This document shows positions 7,052-14,519 of a stretch of 25,389 nt of DNA, one piece after another (position 1 is the first letter of the stretch; every line of letters begins with the position of its first letter). The notes under the pieces are model-generated. The model did not search any database. It was given only the letters and a program-made list of their open reading frames with translations, and was not told the origin of the DNA. A program made the translations under genes and the position numbers. Source of the DNA: DASRSS01 sp035765515 (GTDB lineage: Bacteria > Actinomycetota > Actinomycetes > Mycobacteriales > Jatrophihabitantaceae); contig DASTXN010000044.1 in NCBI GenBank assembly GCA_035765515.1, positions 1-25,389 of the forward strand, given 5' to 3'.

Positions 7052-8251
7052 GTGACGGAACTGCGCACGGTCTGCGTCCTGGGTTCGACCGGCTCGATCG
7101 GGACGCAGGCGATCGACGTCGCGCAGCACGCCCCGGACCGGTTCCGCGTGACCGCGCTCGCGGCCGGCGGCGGCAACCCGAAGCTGCTGGCCGAGCAGGC
7201 GGCCGGGCTGCGCGTCGAAGCTGTAGGCGTCAGCGACCCTGCGGCCGCCGCGGAACTGACGGCGCGCCTGGCCGAACTCTGGCCGGCCGACGCTCCGCCA
7301 CCCAAGCTGCTCGCCGGGCCGGACGCCGTCGCCGAGCTGGCCGCGGTCGATGTGGACGTCGTACTCAATGCGGTCGCCGGCGCCCAGGGCCTGCGCGCCA
7401 CGCTCGCCGCGCTGGACGCCGGCCGGACGATCGCGCTGGCCAACAAGGAGTCCCTGGTGGCCGGCGGGCCGCTCGTCACCAGCCGCGCCGCGCCCGGGCA
7501 GCTGATCCCGGTCGACTCCGAGCACTCCGCGCTCGCCCAGTGCCTGCGCGCCGGCACGTCCGCCGAGGTGCGCAAGCTGATCGTCACCGCCAGCGGCGGA
7601 CCGTTCCGCGGCCGCACCCGCGAGCAGCTGCGCGACGTCACGCCGCAGCAGGCGCTGGCCCACCCGACCTGGGACATGGGCAAGCTCATCACCACCAACT
7701 CCGCCACCCTCGTCAACAAGGGGCTGGAGGTCATCGAGGCCCACCTGCTGTTCGACATTCCGTACGAGCGGATCGAGGTCGTCGTCCACCCGCAGTCGGT
7801 CGTCCACTCGATGGTCGAGTTCACCGACGGCGCCACCATCGCCAAGGCCTCACCGCCGGACATGCGGCTGCCGATCGCGCTCGCGCTGGGCTGGCCGGAG
7901 CGGGTGGTGGACGCCGCCGCGCCGGTCGACTGGACCCGGGCACAGCAGTGGACCTTCGAGCCGCTTGACGACGAGGCGTTCCCCGCCGTCGCGCTCGCGC
8001 GGCGCGTCGGCGAGGCAGGTGGCTGGGCGCCTGCGGTCTACAACGCGGCGAACGAGGAGCTGGTCGCGGCCTTCCACGCCGGCGCGATCGGCTTCCTTCA
8101 GATCGTGGACACCATTGCCGATGTAGTCGATGAGTGGCTGAGGAATGAGCACGCTTCCGCCGTGTCGCCGGGTACCGTCGAGGACGTCGAACGGGCGCAG
8201 GCCTGGGCGCGCGAGCGTGCTCGTGTCCTGGCCGTGAACCGCTCGGGCTGA
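7052..8251 (+). CDS. dxr: 1-deoxy-D-xylulose 5-phosphate reductoisomerase
   Basis: IspC/Dxr catalyses the NADPH-dependent conversion of DXP to MEP, the first committed step of the MEP isoprenoid pathway. About 399 residues, as expected. Visible motifs are the nucleotide-binding GSTGSIGTQ starting at G11, NKES at 131-134, the metal-binding D155-S-E157-H-S, SGGPFRG, and NSATLVNKGLEVIEAH. The start is uncertain: GTG at 7052 is preferred because GGGAG (7037-7041) lies 10 nt upstream, whereas an ATG at 7043 is almost touching that sequence. The palindromic element at 6970-7035 ends just before the ribosome binding site. It heads a run with the site-2 protease and ispG, an order shared with mycobacteria. 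Confidence 0.95.
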   Translation: MTELRTVCVLGSTGSIGTQAIDVAQHAPDRFRVTALAAGGGNPKLLAEQAAGLRVEAVGVSDPAAAAELTARLAELWPADAPPPKLLAGPDAVAELAAVDVDVVLNAVAGAQGLRATLAALDAGRTIALANKESLVAGGPLVTSRAAPGQLIPVDSEHSALAQCLRAGTSAEVRKLIVTASGGPFRGRTREQLRDVTPQQALAHPTWDMGKLITTNSATLVNKGLEVIEAHLLFDIPYERIEVVVHPQSVVHSMVEFTDGATIAKASPPDMRLPIALALGWPERVVDAAAPVDWTRAQQWTFEPLDDEAFPAVALARRVGEAGGWAPAVYNAANEELVAAFHAGAIGFLQIVDTIADVVDEWLRNEHASAVSPGTVEDVERAQAWARERARVLAVNRSG

Positions 8252-8281
8252 GCGAACGACTGGCGAAGGGGAGTCCGGCAG

Positions 8282-9643
8282 GTGCTGTATGCGCTGGGCG
8301 TTCTGATCTTCGCCGTCGGCCTGCTCGCCTCGATCGCGCTGCACGAGGTCGGGCACATGGTGCCGGCCAAAAAGTTCGGCGTGAAGGTCACCCAATACAT
8401 GGTCGGCTTCGGGCCGACGGCGTGGTCGCGCAAGGGCCGGGAGACCGAGTACGGCATCAAGTGGATCCCGCTCGGCGGCTACATCCGCATGATCGGCATG
8501 GTGCCGCCACGTGCCGACGGCACGCGCTCGCGCTGGCCGCGCCGGATGGCGACAGCGGTCGAGGAGTTCCGCCGGACCAGCCGCGCCGAGGTCGCACCCG
8601 GCGACGAGGACCGCGAGTTCTACCGGCTCACGCCCGGCAAGAAGATGATCGTCATGCTCGGCGGGCCGTGCATGAACCTGGTGATCTACCTCGTCATCAT
8701 GGTGATCCTGCTGCTGACGATCGGTATCAGCCACACCCCGGCCCCGACGCTGAAGATCAACGCGATCGAGAAGTGCGTGGTCGCGGCGAACTCGCCCGCG
8801 GCCGCGACGGACAAGTGCCCCGCGAACGCCCCGGTCGCCCCCGCCTACGGCCGGCTGAAGCCTGGCGACACTATCCTCGCCGTCGACGGCAAGCGCGTGC
8901 ACACCTGGGACGCGTTGGTCGCGAAGATCGAACCGTCCGCCGGCAAGCAACTGCACCTGCTGGTCAACCGCCACGGGCACGACGTGACCGTTCCGATAAC
9001 CCCGGCCGTGAACACCGTCTACGCCAACGACCAGGGCACCGCGACCAAGACCGCTGGCTTCCTCGGCATCGAGGCCACCCAGCCGCCGTCCTACTACAAG
9101 CCGGCGTCGGTGACCGAGGTGCCCGGCCAGATCGGCAGCCAGATCAGCCAGGGCTTCGCGGCCCTCGGCCGGTACCCGAGCAAGATCGCCAGCCTCTGGC
9201 AGACCGTCTTCGACGGCAAGCCCCGCGACCCCGAGGGCGCGGTCGGCATCGTGGGCATCGGCCGCCTCGGCGGTGACGTGGCCAGCAGTCACGGGATCGA
9301 CGTCCAGGAGAAGACGTACGCGCTGTTCGGCCTGCTGGCGAGCGTCAACCTGCTGCTGTTCTTCTTCAACCTGCTGCCGCTGCTGCCGCTGGACGGCGGT
9401 CACGTGGCCGGCGCGATCGTCGAGGCGGCCAAGCGCGGCAGGGCCCGGCTCCGCGCCCGCAGCCTCGCCCGCGGTGGCGGTTCGGACGTCGACGTCGACG
9501 CGGCGGGCCGTGCCCGGGAGGCGATCTACGTCGACACGGCGCAGATGTTGCCGGTCATGTACGCGGTTGCGTCCGTGCTGATCGTGGTGACGCTGTTGAC
9601 GTTCTATGCCGACATCGTCCATCCGATCCGGCTAGGCGGATAA
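8282..9643 (+). CDS. rip1: Site-2 intramembrane zinc metalloprotease (RseP/Rip1 family)
   Basis: A 453-residue M50-family protease that cleaves membrane-spanning anti-sigma factors and similar substrates within the membrane. The zinc motif HEVGH is at residues 21-25 in the first transmembrane helix. A second helix follows near residues 125-145, then a PDZ-like extracytoplasmic region (about 195-280) with the GRLKPGDTILAVDG signature. The third metal ligand lies in LDGGH with D371, preceded by the hydrophobic NLLLFFFNLLPLLPL helix. GTG at 8282 has AAGGGGAG (8266-8273) 8 nt upstream. An extra charged segment after LDGGH (around 380-420) makes it longer than Rip1. The position between dxr and ispG matches Mycobacterium tuberculosis Rip1 (Rv2869c). 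Confidence 0.93.
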   Translation: MLYALGVLIFAVGLLASIALHEVGHMVPAKKFGVKVTQYMVGFGPTAWSRKGRETEYGIKWIPLGGYIRMIGMVPPRADGTRSRWPRRMATAVEEFRRTSRAEVAPGDEDREFYRLTPGKKMIVMLGGPCMNLVIYLVIMVILLLTIGISHTPAPTLKINAIEKCVVAANSPAAATDKCPANAPVAPAYGRLKPGDTILAVDGKRVHTWDALVAKIEPSAGKQLHLLVNRHGHDVTVPITPAVNTVYANDQGTATKTAGFLGIEATQPPSYYKPASVTEVPGQIGSQISQGFAALGRYPSKIASLWQTVFDGKPRDPEGAVGIVGIGRLGGDVASSHGIDVQEKTYALFGLLASVNLLLFFFNLLPLLPLDGGHVAGAIVEAAKRGRARLRARSLARGGGSDVDVDAAGRAREAIYVDTAQMLPVMYAVASVLIVVTLLTFYADIVHPIRLGG

Positions 9644-9650
9644 TGGACCC

Positions 9651-10805
9651 GTGACTGTCTCTCTTGGTATGCCAGAGTCCCCGCCGCCCGTGCTCGCGCC
9701 CCGCCGCAAGTCCCGCCAGATCAAGGTCGGGTCCGTCCTGGTGGGCGGCGACGCCCCAGTGTCCGTGCAGTCGATGTGCACGACGCTCACCGCCGACGTC
9801 AACGCCACCTTGCAGCAGATCGCGGAGCTGACCGCTGCGGGCTGTGACATCGTCCGGGTCGCCTGCCCGTCACAGGACGACGCCGACGCGCTCGCCGAGA
9901 TCGCCCGCAAGTCGCAGATCCCGGTGATCGCCGACATCCACTTCCAGCCCAAGTACGTGTTCGCCGCGATCGACGCCGGGTGCGCCGCCGTCCGGGTGAA
10001 CCCGGGCAACATCAAAAAGTTCGACGACAAGGTCGGCGAGATCGCCCGCGCGGCTTCGGACGCCGGGGTTTCGCTACGCATCGGCGTCAACGCCGGCTCG
10101 CTGGACAAGCGGCTGCTGGAGAAGTACGGCAAGGCCACGCCCGAGGCGCTGGTCGAGTCCGCGCTCAACGAGGCCGCGCTGTTCGAGGAGCACGACTTCC
10201 ACGACTTCAAGATCTCGGTCAAGCACAACGACCCGGTCGTGATGGTGCGCGCGTACGAGCTGCTCGCGCAGGCCTGCGACTACCCGCTGCACCTGGGCGT
10301 CACCGAGGCCGGGCCCGCGTTCCAGGGCACGATCAAGTCCGCGGTCGCGTTCGGCGCGCTGCTGTCGCAGGGCATCGGCGACACCATCCGCGTGTCGCTG
10401 TCCGCTCCGCCGGTCGAAGAGGTCAAGGTCGGCCTGCAGATCCTGGAGTCGCTGAACCTGCGCCAGCGCCGGCTGGAGATCGTCTCCTGCCCGTCGTGCG
10501 GACGCGCCCAGGTGGACGTCTACACGCTGGCCGACAAGGTCACCGCTGGCCTGGAGGGCATGACGGTCCCGCTGCGCGTCGCGGTCATGGGCTGCGTCGT
10601 GAACGGCCCCGGGGAGGCGCGCGAGGCCGACCTCGGCGTCGCGTCCGGCAACGGCAAGGGCCAGATCTTCGTCAAGGGCGAGGTCATCAAGACCGTCCCG
10701 GAGTCGCAGATCGTCGAGACCCTCATCGAGGAGGCGCTGCGGCTGGCCGAGGAGATGGGGGACTCCGGCGTCCCCTCCGGCGAGCCGACCGTGTCGGTCA
10801 GCTAG
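9651..10805 (+). CDS. ispG: (E)-4-hydroxy-3-methylbut-2-enyl-diphosphate synthase (GcpE)
   Basis: IspG carries out reductive conversion of methylerythritol cyclodiphosphate to HMBPP in the MEP pathway using a [4Fe-4S] cluster. The 384-residue protein has VSVQSMCTT near the N-terminus, ADIHFQPKYVFAAIDAG, VRVNPGN and NAGSLDKRLLEKYG in the barrel. The cluster cysteines are C280 and C283 (SCPSCGR) and C315 (GCVVNGPGE), with E322 the usual fourth ligand. It begins 7 nt after the protease gene, pointing to one transcript with dxr and rip1. Its TAG stop shares the tetranucleotide CTAG with the stop of the convergent gene at 10802-11110. Confidence 0.96.
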   Translation: MTVSLGMPESPPPVLAPRRKSRQIKVGSVLVGGDAPVSVQSMCTTLTADVNATLQQIAELTAAGCDIVRVACPSQDDADALAEIARKSQIPVIADIHFQPKYVFAAIDAGCAAVRVNPGNIKKFDDKVGEIARAASDAGVSLRIGVNAGSLDKRLLEKYGKATPEALVESALNEAALFEEHDFHDFKISVKHNDPVVMVRAYELLAQACDYPLHLGVTEAGPAFQGTIKSAVAFGALLSQGIGDTIRVSLSAPPVEEVKVGLQILESLNLRQRRLEIVSCPSCGRAQVDVYTLADKVTAGLEGMTVPLRVAVMGCVVNGPGEAREADLGVASGNGKGQIFVKGEVIKTVPESQIVETLIEEALRLAEEMGDSGVPSGEPTVSVS

Positions 10806-11110
10806 TCGTCGAGGGTCGCGAGGAACATCCGTGAGCCGGGCGGCGCGATCTTCTGGTAGTCCGCCGCGACCGCCTGGCCCTCGTCGCTGCCGAGCCCGGC
10901 CTGCAGCGCCTCGACGTCTGCGAAGTAGAGCACCGCGCTGCGGAAGTAGCTGACCTCGCCGCCGTCCAGCGCCGCGTCGAACCGGGCCGTCTCGGCCCGC
11001 TGCAGACCGGGCACCTTCGCCGCCAGCGGCATGTGGGTGCCGAGATAGTGCTCGTCGAAGGCCGCCGGATCGTCGGGAGCTGTGTAGAGGACCACCAGTT
11101 TCACCGTCAT
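10802..11110 (-). CDS. EthD family / dimeric alpha-beta barrel small protein
   Basis: The open frame extends further upstream but only the last 102 residues look real, from MTVKLVVLYTAP at the ATG at 11110-11108. The pattern (VVLYTAPDDPAAFDEHYLGTHMPLAAKVPGL ... YFRSAVLYFADVEALQAGLGSDEG) is the EthD-type dimeric ferredoxin-like fold, in which FDEHY..THMPL is characteristic. EthD proteins accompany varied oxidative degradation systems; the substrate here is unknown. No Shine-Dalgarno is visible, and a TACGGT hexamer on the minus strand (11124-11119) 8 nt upstream would fit a leaderless mRNA. It sits in reverse between ispG and the GNAT gene that are neighbours in mycobacteria. Confidence 0.8.
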   Translation of the reverse strand: MTVKLVVLYTAPDDPAAFDEHYLGTHMPLAAKVPGLQRAETARFDAALDGGEVSYFRSAVLYFADVEALQAGLGSDEGQAVAADYQKIAPPGSRMFLATLDD

Positions 11111-11171
11111 AGGCCCCGACCGTACGCAGTTCCGGGGCGCAGGCAAGACGCACACGGTACCGTCGATCCCC

Positions 11172-12044
11172 GTGACGGCACTGCACCCCGGTCTGCGCGG
11201 CCGCACGCGGGTCGCGGTGCTGGAGGACGACGCCCGCCCCGCGCTCGCTGCCCTGCTGGGCGCCGACCCAGTCGTCAACGCGGTCGTCTCCGCCCGCGTG
11301 CGCGCCGCCGGCACGCTGCGGGCGCGCTCGCTCGGCGGCTGCGTCCTGGGCGCGCGCGAGGGTGGCCTGCTGCGCGGCGCGTGCTACCACGGCGGCAACC
11401 TGATCCCGATCGGCGGCGAGCCGGCCGCTTGGGAGGCGCTGGCCGCCGCGGTAGGGCAGCGCCCGCGGATCTGTACCTCGCTGGTCGGGCGGGCGGACGC
11501 CGTCACCGCCATGTGGCAGGTGCTCTCGCACCGCTGGGGTCCGGCGCGGGCGATCCGGCACCGCCAGCCGCTGCTCGTCCTCGACCGGGCGGGTGCTCCG
11601 GCCGCTACCGACGACGTGGGCGTTCGGCAGGCGTGCTCATCGGACCGTGACCGCTACCTCGCCGCGGCGGCCGCGATGTTCGCCGAGGAGTTGGGCGTCT
11701 CGCCGAACGTCTCTCCCGGACCGGTCGCGTTCGGCGCACGCGTGGACGAGTTGATCCGCACCGGCCACGCCTTCGCCGCGTTCGACTTCCGCGGCCAGGT
11801 GATCTTCAAGGCGGACCTCGGCGCGATCACCGCCGACACCTGCCAGGTTCAGGGCGTCTGGGTGCGGCCGGACCTGCGCGGCCGAGGGATCGCCACCGCG
11901 GCACTGGGCACCGTGCTGCGGCACGCGCTGACGCTCGCCCCGACCGTCAGCCTCTACGTGAACGAATTCAACACCGCGGCGCGCCGCGTCTACGCAAAAC
12001 TCGGTATGCACGAACACGCCGTGCTCTCTACTGTCCTGCTGTGA
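11172..12044 (+). CDS. DUF4081 domain GNAT acetyltransferase
   Basis: A 290-residue two-domain protein. The C-terminal half is a GNAT domain with the acetyl-CoA binding signature VWVRPDLRGRGIATAAL and the late beta-strand YVNEFNTAARRVYAKLGM. The N-terminal half (about 15-140) resembles the DUF4081 domain attached to GNAT in the gene next to ispG in mycobacteria (Rv2867c). The acceptor substrate is unknown. It starts with GTG at 11172, 61 nt from the divergent EthD gene, and its stop overlaps the GTG of the hydrolase gene (GTGA). A 10-bp palindrome ACGGTACCGT at 11154-11163 lies just upstream, with no evidence of function. Confidence 0.87.
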   Translation: MTALHPGLRGRTRVAVLEDDARPALAALLGADPVVNAVVSARVRAAGTLRARSLGGCVLGAREGGLLRGACYHGGNLIPIGGEPAAWEALAAAVGQRPRICTSLVGRADAVTAMWQVLSHRWGPARAIRHRQPLLVLDRAGAPAATDDVGVRQACSSDRDRYLAAAAAMFAEELGVSPNVSPGPVAFGARVDELIRTGHAFAAFDFRGQVIFKADLGAITADTCQVQGVWVRPDLRGRGIATAALGTVLRHALTLAPTVSLYVNEFNTAARRVYAKLGMHEHAVLSTVLL

Positions 12045-12712
12045 TCAAGGCCGTTCTCTTCGACTGGGGCGGGACGCTCACACCCTGGCACTCCATCGAC
12101 GTCCGGGACGCGTGGCTGGCCACGGTGGACGATCCCGAGCTGGCCGCACGGCTGCACGCAGCGGAGGTCGCCGTCTGGGCGCGCTGCCGCGACGAGCAGC
12201 GCAGCGCGAACCTGGACGAGGTGTTCGCGTCCTGCGGCATCTCCGTGACCGAGGCGATGCTCGCCGCGCATCACGAATGGTGGGAGCCGCACACCTACCT
12301 CGACCCGGACGTGCCCGCGCTGTTCGAAACGTTGCGCGAGCGCGGGATCCGCATCGGGGTGCTGTCCAACACGATCTGGCCCCGCAGCGTGCACCAGCGG
12401 ATCTTCGAGCGGGACGGGGTGGCGCATTTGATCGACGGCGCGGTGTACACGTCCGAGATCGCCTGGACCAAGCCGCACCCGGAAGCGTTCCGTGCGGCAC
12501 TCGCTGCGGTCGGTGTGGACGACCCGGGCTCGGCGGTGTTCGTGGGCGACCGCGTGTTCGACGACATCCACGGCGCCAAGTCCGTCGGCATGCGTGCCGT
12601 GCTCGTCCCGCACAGCACGATCCCGGCCGAGCAGATCCCGATCACCGGTGAGCCCGATGCCGTCGTCCAACGGCTGGCCGAACTTGTCGACGTACTGAAC
12701 GCATGGCAGTGA
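12041..12712 (+). CDS. HAD-superfamily hydrolase with non-canonical motif I
   Basis: A 223-residue subfamily-IA HAD-like protein. Motif I is FDWGGTLT with the nucleophile D8, but the usual second aspartate (DxD) is glycine at residue 10. Motif II is VLSNT, motif III is the lysine in WTKPHPEAF, and motif IV is FVGDRVFDDIHGAKSVGM. A helical cap lies between motifs I and II. It is probably a phosphatase-like enzyme of unknown substrate. The DxGGT form recurs in some actinobacterial HAD proteins as far as I recall, and may mean altered phosphatase chemistry. The start codon lies inside the stop of the preceding GNAT gene, so the two are coupled. Confidence 0.85.
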   Translation: MIKAVLFDWGGTLTPWHSIDVRDAWLATVDDPELAARLHAAEVAVWARCRDEQRSANLDEVFASCGISVTEAMLAAHHEWWEPHTYLDPDVPALFETLRERGIRIGVLSNTIWPRSVHQRIFERDGVAHLIDGAVYTSEIAWTKPHPEAFRAALAAVGVDDPGSAVFVGDRVFDDIHGAKSVGMRAVLVPHSTIPAEQIPITGEPDAVVQRLAELVDVLNAWQ

Positions 12713-12785
12713 CGGTGTTCGCTGTCGGCGAAGCTGCCAGGTCGATGTGCGCGCCCTGCCAGCCGGCGGAGGCATCCTGTAACGC

Positions 12786-14519
12786 ATGCTGATCCGACTG
12801 CTGCGCACTTTCCTGCGCCCATACAGCCGGTGGCTGTGGGCGATCGTGGCGCTGCAGTTGCTCGGCACGATCGCCGCGCTGTACCTGCCGAGCCTGAACG
12901 CCGACATCATCGACAACGGCATCGCCAAGGGCGACACCGGTTACATCCTGCGCATCGGGGCGTGGATGCTCACCGTCAGCCTCGCCCAGATCATCTGCTC
13001 GATCGTGGCCGTCTACTTCGGTGCGAAGACCGCGATGAGCTTCGGGCGAGACCTGCGCGGCACGATCTTCGCGAAGGTGGGCCGGTTCGCAGCGCGCGAG
13101 GTGAACCACTTCGGCGCGCCGTCGCTCATCACCCGCAACACCAACGACGTCCAACAGGTGCAGATGCTGGTGGTGATGACCTGCACGATGCTGATCGGCG
13201 CGCCGATCATGTGCATCGGCGGCGTGATCATGGCGCTGCGCGAGGACGTCGGGCTGTCCTGGCTGGTCGGCGTCAGCGTCCCGGTGCTGATCGTGTCGAT
13301 CGGCCTGATCATCCGCAAGATGGTGCCGCAGTTCCGCGCGATGCAGCAGAAGATCGACGCCGTCAACCGCGTGCTGCGCGAGCAGATCACCGGGGTGCGG
13401 GTGGTTCGCGCTTTCGTCCGCGAGCCGGTTGAGACCGAACGCTTCGGGAAGGCCAACGACGACCTGACGCTGACCGCCTTGCGCGCCGGCCGCCTGATGG
13501 CGCGGATCTTCCCGACGGTGATGCTGGTGCTGAACGTGTCGATCGTGGGCCTGCTCTGGTTCGGTGCGTCGCGCGTCGAGGACGGGTCGATGCAGGTCGG
13601 CTCGCTCACCGCGTTCATGACCTACCTGATGCAGATCCTCATGTCGGTCATGATGGCCACCCTGATGATGACGATGGTGCCGCGCGCCGCCGTGTGCGCC
13701 GAACGCATCCAGGAGGTGCTCGATACCGAGTCGTCCGTCGCGCCGCCCGAACATCCGGTCACCGAGTTCCGACGGCGCGCCGACGTGGAGTTCCGCGGCG
13801 TCACGTTCGCCTACCCGGGCGCGGTCGAGCCCGTGCTGCGGGACGTCAGCTTCCGCGCCGAAGCCGGGCGCACCACCGCGATCATCGGTAGCACCGGCTC
13901 GGGCAAGTCGACCTTGGTCTCGCTCGTGCCGCGGCTGTTCGACGCGACGGGCGGCAGCGTGCTGGTGAACGGCGTGGACGTCCGCGAACTCGACCCGGAC
14001 CTGTTGTGGAGCTGCCTGGGTCTCGTGCCGCAGCAGGCGTACCTGTTCTCCGGCACCGTCGCCAGCAACCTGCGCTACGGCAACCCGCAGGCCTCGGACG
14101 AACAACTGTGGGAAGCACTCACGGTCGCGCAGGCACGCGACTTCGTCGAGGCGATGCCCGAACAGCTGCAGGCGCCGATCGCCCAGGGCGGCACGAACGT
14201 ATCCGGTGGCCAGCGGCAGCGGCTGGCGATCGCCCGCGCGCTGGTGCGCAAACCGGAGATCTACCTGTTCGACGAGTCCTTCTCCGCGCTGGATCTCGGC
14301 ACCGACGCCCGGCTGCGCGCCGCGCTGCGTCCGGTGACCCGGGACGCCGCGGTGATCGTCGTCGCCCAGCGCGTCTCGACGATCATGGACGCCGACCAGA
14401 TCATCGTCCTGGACAACGGCGCGATAGTCGGGATGGGACGTCACGACGAGCTTGTGGAGACCTGCCCGACCTACGCCGAGATCGTCGCCTCTCAGCTCTC
14501 CGCCGAGGACGCCGCGTGA
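12786..14519 (+). CDS. Heterodimeric ABC exporter, subunit 1 (degenerate-site H-loop)
   Basis: A 577-residue half-transporter: six-helix export domain (about 15-300) and ATP-binding domain (about 340-565). Walker A is GSTGSGKST at 368-376 (K374), the signature is VSGGQ at 472-476, and Walker B is IYLFDE with the catalytic glutamate kept. The switch histidine is replaced by Q528 (VVAQRVSTI), the usual sign of the degenerate subunit in heterodimeric multidrug-type exporters. The next gene overlaps its stop (GTGA) and encodes the partner. The substrate cannot be read from sequence; drugs, lipids or peptides are all possible. GGAGG at 12768-12772 is 13 nt before the ATG, a long spacing. Confidence 0.93.
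   Translation: MLIRLLRTFLRPYSRWLWAIVALQLLGTIAALYLPSLNADIIDNGIAKGDTGYILRIGAWMLTVSLAQIICSIVAVYFGAKTAMSFGRDLRGTIFAKVGRFAAREVNHFGAPSLITRNTNDVQQVQMLVVMTCTMLIGAPIMCIGGVIMALREDVGLSWLVGVSVPVLIVSIGLIIRKMVPQFRAMQQKIDAVNRVLREQITGVRVVRAFVREPVETERFGKANDDLTLTALRAGRLMARIFPTVMLVLNVSIVGLLWFGASRVEDGSMQVGSLTAFMTYLMQILMSVMMATLMMTMVPRAAVCAERIQEVLDTESSVAPPEHPVTEFRRRADVEFRGVTFAYPGAVEPVLRDVSFRAEAGRTTAIIGSTGSGKSTLVSLVPRLFDATGGSVLVNGVDVRELDPDLLWSCLGLVPQQAYLFSGTVASNLRYGNPQASDEQLWEALTVAQARDFVEAMPEQLQAPIAQGGTNVSGGQRQRLAIARALVRKPEIYLFDESFSALDLGTDARLRAALRPVTRDAAVIVVAQRVSTIMDADQIIVLDNGAIVGMGRHDELVETCPTYAEIVASQLSAEDAA

Noticed and set aside
11154..11163. 10-bp palindrome ACGGTACCGT before the GNAT gene
   Set aside because: Short palindromes are expected by chance and no regulator or second copy supports an operator.
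12704..12739. Hairpin TGGCAG/CTGCCA with inner TTCGC/GCGAA after the HAD gene
   Set aside because: Uneven internal loop (8 nt versus 1 nt) and no T-run; too weak to call a terminator.
14006..14515. Upstream extension of ABC subunit 2 by 170 codons
   Set aside because: It overlaps the ATPase domain of subunit 1 in another frame and reads as Arg-rich shadow; homology begins only after 14516.
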